DNA of 64,000 bases, taken from contig CM032125.1 of the NCBI GenBank assembly GCA_018894105.1, positions 2,852,001-2,916,000 on the forward strand, written 5' to 3'. The translations under genes and the position numbers were made by a program. Shown here piece by piece: positions 58,932 through 64,000 of this stretch. The DNA comes from Jacaranda mimosifolia. Lineage: Eukaryota > Streptophyta > Magnoliopsida > Lamiales > Bignoniaceae. Below the pieces are notes generated by a model. That model made no database searches. It was not told the DNA's origin and saw only the letters and a list, made by a program, of their open reading frames with translations. Positions within the stretch are counted from its first letter, which is position 1. Each line of letters begins with the position of its first letter.

Positions 58932-59690
58932 TCAGTTGACAGCACGGCAGTTCTTCCTGACCTCACCCTGTTCGCCGGTGAGCACCTCAATTGTGCTCAT
59001 ATGCACCATCGCCGCCGCAAACTTCTTAGCCCACACATTACCATACTTAGCATTATACAGCACCATTTTCGAAGTCAATGGGCTGCTCAGCAGAACCTGA
59101 TCCGACGTCAAAAGCCCCCGGTTGGCCTTCAAACCCACGTAGTATTTGTTGTCCAAACAAGTAGGGCTCAGTGAATCAAGATTCACGGTCGGCTTTACCG
59201 TCGAAGCGGTCCCATTTGCAGCCGAGGGAGGGCAAACTTTCTTCAAGAAAGCAGCATATTTAGGGTCCAGCGTTGGGTCTTGAGTTGGGTAGAGGCGACC
59301 CAAGAAGGAAGTGCAATGAGAAAGGCCGATAGAATGAGCCCCAGAAAGTGTCACCATTTCGTCGAGTGAGAGTCCCTTTCTTGCAAAATTGTCCCTGAGA
59401 GCGGTGGCATTGAAGAAAGGTGGGGGCAAATTCTGGAGGGGTTCGTTTATCAGGGAAACACGCCCATCACGGCGGCCCGACGGTACTTGATAGTATATTT
59501 TTCCCACTTTCCAGGAGCTGTCACGAGCTGCAAAGGCGAGAATATCAGCACAAGAAACGATTCCAGGGCATCGACGCTCCAGTTCTGCTTTTGCTTCATC
59601 TATCACTTCAAAACCCCGTAAACTTCCCAGGTTTGGAATACTTTGCTTTTCTGAGTTTGGCCCATCCAATAAAACAGAACCATCACAACC
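58932..59690 (-). CDS. Class III peroxidase F, exon 2 (exon 1 not in window)
   Basis: An uninterrupted 253-codon last exon from the acceptor at 59691-59692 to TGA at 58932. It contains [40 protein letters not shown] with the proximal His, and the C-terminal KNCRAVN. It is a near twin of pseudogene D exon 2 without D's lesions, and it keeps QDPTLDP. FLGRLYP replaces FAGRLYP of E. The distal-His exon should lie upstream on the minus strand but is not seen before the window ends, because a Copia element begins in the intron at 59805. Whether the gene can still splice across it is unknown. Confidence 0.9.
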   Translation of the reverse strand, partial: GCDGSVLLDGPNSEKQSIPNLGSLRGFEVIDEAKAELERRCPGIVSCADILAFAARDSSWKVGKIYYQVPSGRRDGRVSLINEPLQNLPPPFFNATALRDNFARKGLSLDEMVTLSGAHSIGLSHCTSFLGRLYPTQDPTLDPKYAAFLKKVCPPSAANGTASTVKPTVNLDSLSPTCLDNKYYVGLKANRGLLTSDQVLLSSPLTSKMVLYNAKYGNVWAKKFAAAMVHMSTIEVLTGEQGEVRKNCRAVN

Positions 59691-60907
59691 CTACAGCATG
59701 CACATACAGGCAATAAATTTAAAGCCGTTAAAAGATATAAAAGAAATTACCATTCCTAGCTCTCTCTATATAACAATAGTTTGAGAAATTGATGAGATAT
59801 ATACTGTTGTGCATAATCAAAATATTTCATGCAAATTTCACCAAACTCATATAATCAAATATGCAAATAACCATAAAATATTTAAAATAATATAGATACG
59901 AGAATGTAAACGGCTGGCCTGTAGGAGTCACGTCACTTGACGCCGTCCTAAGATCGTGATGGCCTCCCCTCCGTGCAGGTACTGGCGGCTCACCACCACC
60001 CCAAGATAAAACCCAAAAGGTCACAACCGGTGTCTTCTATTATGAGCACGATCACAAGAAGACTAGGGAACAAGACCTTATCTAGTTGCCCAAAATTTAT
60101 ATATCAAACTAGAAGAATATTTAGATAGTAAGAATGCATGAAGATGAGAGAATGGTGTGTCTTACATAGACTCTAGGACACCTATTTATAGTGCTTAGGA
60201 TGACTAATGCAATTGATGAGAATAAAACCAAATTAATGCATTGTTGGGTGTTACAAAATAATGGGGATGTTACAAAATTAAAAGGGTAGGTTACACTTTA
60301 AAATAAGAAAATCTGAAAATGTTATTTCAATTTTGAAGGTTTGAAACTTCAATTCATAACAATCCCCCACAAGGTTTAAAACTTCAAAATTACATATAAG
60401 AAATATAATAGGGCAACTTAATACCATGCAATAGGTGTAGGAGCCTTCCGAGCTTTGAGCCCACACTTAGTCTTGATGATTTCCATTTGAGGGAGCCATA
60501 ATGGATTACGCCTTGAATTAGGTCCCTTTGCCAAACTTCAATACATCACACACATGGTATTGATATCAGTCTTTGTTCAAAGCGGGTTAACGCTATTAAT
60601 GGCCATGCGCTCGTATCTTAATTCTTATGAGAGTCTCTAAGGTTAGCCCGAACCCATAGCCACGGCCTCATGGCAATTCTCATTTAGGTGAAACCTCCAA
60701 GGGTACGTGTGATCTATACCCTGCGGAATTCCCACCTTGGTCTCATTAAGGGCAGTGCCCAACCTAACATCACACTATACAGCACTATCACCATGGGGAT
60801 GGGGAGGAAATGCTCTCCTTATAAAGTAGTGCTAATCAAGTCACGCATTACAGGTTGTTTCTACCCATTGAACCTTCTTCATGGGGTTTCCATCCACAAA
60901 AGTTGGG

Positions 60908-61428
60908 TTACTCCCGGAGTTGACTCCCTTGTGGGCTTAAGCCCATCCCCCTCGATGATTCATATACACCCTTTTTGGGTAGACCTTTGGTCAAATTGTC
61001 TGCCAAGTTCTTCTCAGATTTCACAAAATTAAGAGATATAACATTTCTCTTTAATAAAGACTTTATACTTTTATGTCTTGCTTGTAAGTGTCTGCTCATC
61101 CTCTTATTAGAATGTGTTTGATTAACAAGGTCTATCACAGTTTTGCAATCACAGTGTATAGAGAGGCTGGTGATGGTTTATTAACTAGAGGAATATCAAG
61201 TAGAAATTCTCTTAGCCATTCAGCAGTAGTACAAGTTGTATCTAAGGCAATTAACTCAGCTTCCATAGTACTTCTTGATATAATTGTTTGCTTTTTAGAA
61301 CCCCAAGTAATTGCTGCTCCACCTAGCATAAAAACAAATCCACTAGTAGACTTAATTTCAGAGTTATCGGGGATCCAATTTGCATCACTATATCCTTCAA
61401 TTACACTTGGAAAATCTTTGTAACACAA
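60908..61428 (-). pseudogene. RNase H of Copia element 3, frameshifted
   Basis: Two frames make up the RNase H end. 61428-61135 has [17 protein letters not shown] and [11 protein letters not shown]. 61138-60908 continues in another frame with RHKSIKSLLKRN and NLADNLTKGLP, a usual Copia ending. A one-base shift near 61160 separates them. Confidence 0.85.
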
Positions 61429-61469
61429 AGAATAATTTAGTGTTCCTCTAAGGTACTTAAGAATTCTTT

Positions 61470-64000
61470 CTAAAGCATTCCAATGATCTTTGCTTGGATT
61501 ATGTGTATATCTACTAAGTCTCCATTTAAAAATGCAGTCTTAACATCCATTTGATGAATTACTAAGCTATGTATAGATGCTAATGCTAATAAAGTCCTAA
61601 TAGCGGAGATTCCAGCTACAGGGGAATAGATATCAAAATAATCTATGCCTTCTTGTTGTGTAAATCCTTTTGCTACTAGCCTTGCTTTATATTTATCTAT
61701 TGACCCATCAGCTTTTAACTTTTTCTTAAAAATCCACTTGCATCCTATTGGTTTACTACCCTGAGGTAAATCAGATAAGACCCAAGTATTATTTTGAATA
61801 ATAGAATTATACTCATCATTAATAGCTTCTTTACAAAAAGGTGCATCTATAGAGGATATTGCTTCATCATAAGTTAGAGGATCTCCTTCAATTAAAAATG
61901 TCATAAAATCATCTCCAAAAGTTTTCTTGATCCTAGCTCTTTTACTTCTTCTTAATTCTATAGGATTTTCTGGCTCCTTTTCTAAGCTTGTATTATTGGA
62001 TGATTCACCTCTAAAAGATTCAGCTATTGATGTACTTGTTTTTCTTGGAATTCGAGTTTTGAAAGGAAAAATATCCTCAAAGTATGTTGCATCTCTAGCC
62101 TCAATAATTGTATTATTAGAAATTCCACTAATCTCATAATTAATCACTAAAAATCTATTTGCACTACTATTTTGAGCATATCCAATGAAGATGGCATCTA
62201 TAGTCTTAGGACCTATCTTCTTTCTCTTAATTTCTGGTATAGCTACTTTAGCTAAGCACCCCCACACTTTAAGAGAATTCAGCCTCGGAGCCCTCCTTTT
62301 CCATAATTCATAAGGAGTTTTATCATTTTCTTTAACAACCACACGATTAAGTATAAAACAAGAACATAAAATAGCTTCCCCCCACAAGTTTTCATGAGCT
62401 CCAGAGTTTAACAGCATTGCATTAACCATATCCATTAAAGTTTTATTTTTCCTTTCAGCCACACCATTTGACTGAGGTGAGTAAGGAGGTGTGAATTCAT
62501 GTATAATACCATTATCTTCACAAAGCTTTGTTAATTCCCCAGATGAGTATTCTCCTCCTCTATCAGACCTAAGTATCTTAATCTTTTTCTCTATTTGGTT
62601 CTCAACCTCGGATTTGTATATCTTAAATTTATCAAAAACCTCATCCTTAGACTTGATAAGATAAATGTAACAGTACTTAGAGAAATCATCTATGAATGTC
62701 ACAAAATACTTGTTTCCACCTCTAGTGGGTGACCTATTTGAATCACATACATCACTATGAATAAGTTCTAGGATATTTGAATTTCTATGGACCGATTGAT
62801 AGGGTTTTCTGGTTTGTTTTGCTTGTACACATATTTCACATTTATGGTCCATATTTATTTTGGATTTTGGTATTAGACTTAAGTCCATAAGCCTTTTCAC
62901 TTTTCTATTACTAAAATGTCCTAACCTTTCATGCCACAAAATACTGGACTCAATGTTAAGAACCAAATTGGGAGTTTCATTAATATCATTGAAAACATTT
63001 AACTTAAACAATCCATCACTTATAAATCCTTTCCCAATAAAAACATTATTTCTGGTGATTACAACTTTATTTGACTCCAGAACTAACTTGTAACCACTTT
63101 GTACTAAACAAGACCCACTAACTAAATTTCTTCTAACTTCTGGTACATGCCGCACTCCCTCAAGAGTTAATGTCTTTCCAGAAGTCATCTTTAAGTCAAC
63201 GGTTCCAATTCCATGTATTTGTGCGGCAGTATTATTCCCTAGTGTCACGCTTCCTCCACTTGAGTTCTGATAGGATTTGAACATGGATTTGTCAAAACAA
63301 ACATGTATATTAGCTCCTGAGTCTAACCACCAATCGTTATTTTGATATGTAAAGTTCACTATAAGAGCATACTCTAACCTGATAGATGGTTCTCCTTCAA
63401 CCAACACATTCACTTGACCATGTTGACTCTTAGAATTAGGCCTAGGAGTGTACTTCTCGGTCTTCTTGTAATAACAATCCTTAGCCAAATGGTTGGTTCT
63501 TCCACAGACATAACAAGGTCTTTCTCCCTTCTCTTTGCCTTTATCATTCCTAGAGTGTTGATTCTTTGGCTGGGTATTATTATTATGGTAACGTCCTTTT
63601 CTCCAACTCTTGTTGTTGTTCTTAAACTTGTTACCTCTAGGCTTGAACTTATTTTGATTGTAGTTTCTTTTATCCTCTACTAAATTGACCTTGGCCTTCA
63701 TTTCTTCTTGCTTAATATTCATCCTGTGTTGTTCCTCTATCCTCAATGTTTTAAAGACTTGGGTTAAGGATAAAGTCCCTTGTTGATGCCTTAAATCTCT
63801 AGCAAAACTAGACCAAGATGGTGGAAGTTTATCAATTAAACATGAGACCTTATAATCTTCACTAAATTTTGACCCACTATTCTCTAAAGGCCTTAGTAAA
63901 TCTTGAAACTCATGAATTTGTTCATTAATTGATTTTCCATCAACCATAGTATATTTTGTAAAAGTTGAGGCATTAAATCTTTGTATTCCCGCATCATCAA
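61470..64000 (-). CDS. gag-protease-integrase-partial RT of Copia element 3
   Basis: One open frame from the window edge to 61470 (825 codons from the Met at 63947, and open further upstream). It holds gag ([22 protein letters not shown]), a knuckle [14 protein letters not shown], protease [12 protein letters not shown] with DSGA, integrase [12 protein letters not shown] plus CEIC, then [20 protein letters not shown] and [13 protein letters not shown] (D, D, E). A linker [17 protein letters not shown] follows, then the RT start [14 protein letters not shown] and [14 protein letters not shown]. At about 61515 the RT is cut and jumps to sequence just before RNase H, losing the YVDD core, and the frame then ends. 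gag, protease and integrase look intact and could be made. Confidence 0.9.
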   Translation of the reverse strand, partial: DDAGIQRFNASTFTKYTMVDGKSINEQIHEFQDLLRPLENSGSKFSEDYKVSCLIDKLPPSWSSFARDLRHQQGTLSLTQVFKTLRIEEQHRMNIKQEEMKAKVNLVEDKRNYNQNKFKPRGNKFKNNNKSWRKGRYHNNNTQPKNQHSRNDKGKEKGERPCYVCGRTNHLAKDCYYKKTEKYTPRPNSKSQHGQVNVLVEGEPSIRLEYALIVNFTYQNNDWWLDSGANIHVCFDKSMFKSYQNSSGGSVTLGNNTAAQIHGIGTVDLKMTSGKTLTLEGVRHVPEVRRNLVSGSCLVQSGYKLVLESNKVVITRNNVFIGKGFISDGLFKLNVFNDINETPNLVLNIESSILWHERLGHFSNRKVKRLMDLSLIPKSKINMDHKCEICVQAKQTRKPYQSVHRNSNILELIHSDVCDSNRSPTRGGNKYFVTFIDDFSKYCYIYLIKSKDEVFDKFKIYKSEVENQIEKKIKILRSDRGGEYSSGELTKLCEDNGIIHEFTPPYSPQSNGVAERKNKTLMDMVNAMLLNSGAHENLWGEAILCSCFILNRVVVKENDKTPYELWKRRAPRLNSLKVWGCLAKVAIPEIKRKKIGPKTIDAIFIGYAQNSSANRFLVINYEISGISNNTIIEARDATYFEDIFPFKTRIPRKTSTSIAESFRGESSNNTSLEKEPENPIELRRSKRARIKKTFGDDFMTFLIEGDPLTYDEAISSIDAPFCKEAINDEYNSIIQNNTWVLSDLPQGSKPIGCKWIFKKKLKADGSIDKYKARLVAKGFTQQEGIDYFDIYSPVAGISAIRTLLALASIHSLVIHQMDVKTAFLNGDLVDIHIIQAKIIGML

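Larger units (their letters stand above)
59805..64000 (-). mobile_element. Copia element 3 in intron 1 of peroxidase F (continues past the window)
   Basis: The 3' LTR is 59805-60361: on the minus strand TGTTATGAATTGAAG ... ATTATGCACAACA. It is preceded by the polypurine tract TTGTGGGGGA (rc of about 60363-60372). Intron sequence identical to that of D (TTGATGAGATATATAC) stops right at 59804, so the insertion point is clear. The 5-bp duplication is predicted to be TATAC but its other copy lies outside. 60373-60907 is non-coding 3' sequence. Confidence 0.95.

Overview
This is nuclear DNA of a flowering plant, very probably a eudicot. The evidence is GT-AG introns, AT-rich spacers, class III secretory peroxidases, and plant-type Copia, TRIM, CACTA, hAT-like, Helitron and solo-LTR insertions, plus an endogenous pararetrovirus. 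I cannot name the species. All calls come from reading the sequence; no database search was run.

Layout. (1) 1-3.0 kb: the 5' end of an eIF5-mimic (BZW / W2-domain) gene on the minus strand, running off the left edge, then a two-exon gene for a small one-helix membrane protein whose exons no longer join in frame. (2) 3.2-10.8 kb: a hAT-like element with a near-perfect 8-bp target duplication, split in an AT-rich tract by a decayed Caulimoviridae-like provirus (movement, coat, protease-RT-RNase H, downstream ORF, promoter). (3) 10.9-12.1 kb: an 86-bp triplicated SINE-like repeat and a second hAT-like element. (4) 12.1 kb to the right edge: a class III peroxidase cluster with six gene copies, here called A-F in order of description. 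A (13.1 kb, +) and B (18.9 kb, +) are intact. D (27-28.5 kb, -) is a pseudogene. E (39.4-40.5 kb, -) is intact. C (+) survives only as a promoter, a start-codon fragment and the last 41 codons, scattered over 42.4-54.9 kb. F (58.9-59.7 kb, -) has an intact exon 2, but a Copia element that runs off the window separates it from its exon 1.

The cluster grew by duplication. B plus D and their spacer match C plus F and their spacer, and D and E share flanking repeats. This lets the paralogous copies serve as empty sites, so most insertions can be placed to the base: a TRIM in exon 1 of D (duplication TTTTT), a Copia in the promoter of C (TCTTC), long solo-LTR-like elements behind A (CATAT) and B (TACAT), and a Helitron pair behind C/F. 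A 6.1-kb CACTA transposon (30.8-36.9 kb) keeps a spliced TNPA-type gene but only the tail of its transposase gene.

The functional genes likely to matter are peroxidases A, B and E, F if it splices across the Copia, and the eIF5-mimic gene. Nothing here is a clear new biological system. The strongest signals are the nested provirus, the two solo LTRs inserted about 2 bp apart at paralogous sites, the Copia that lost its RT core at a microhomology junction, and a perfect 18-bp fold-back present only in the D unit.
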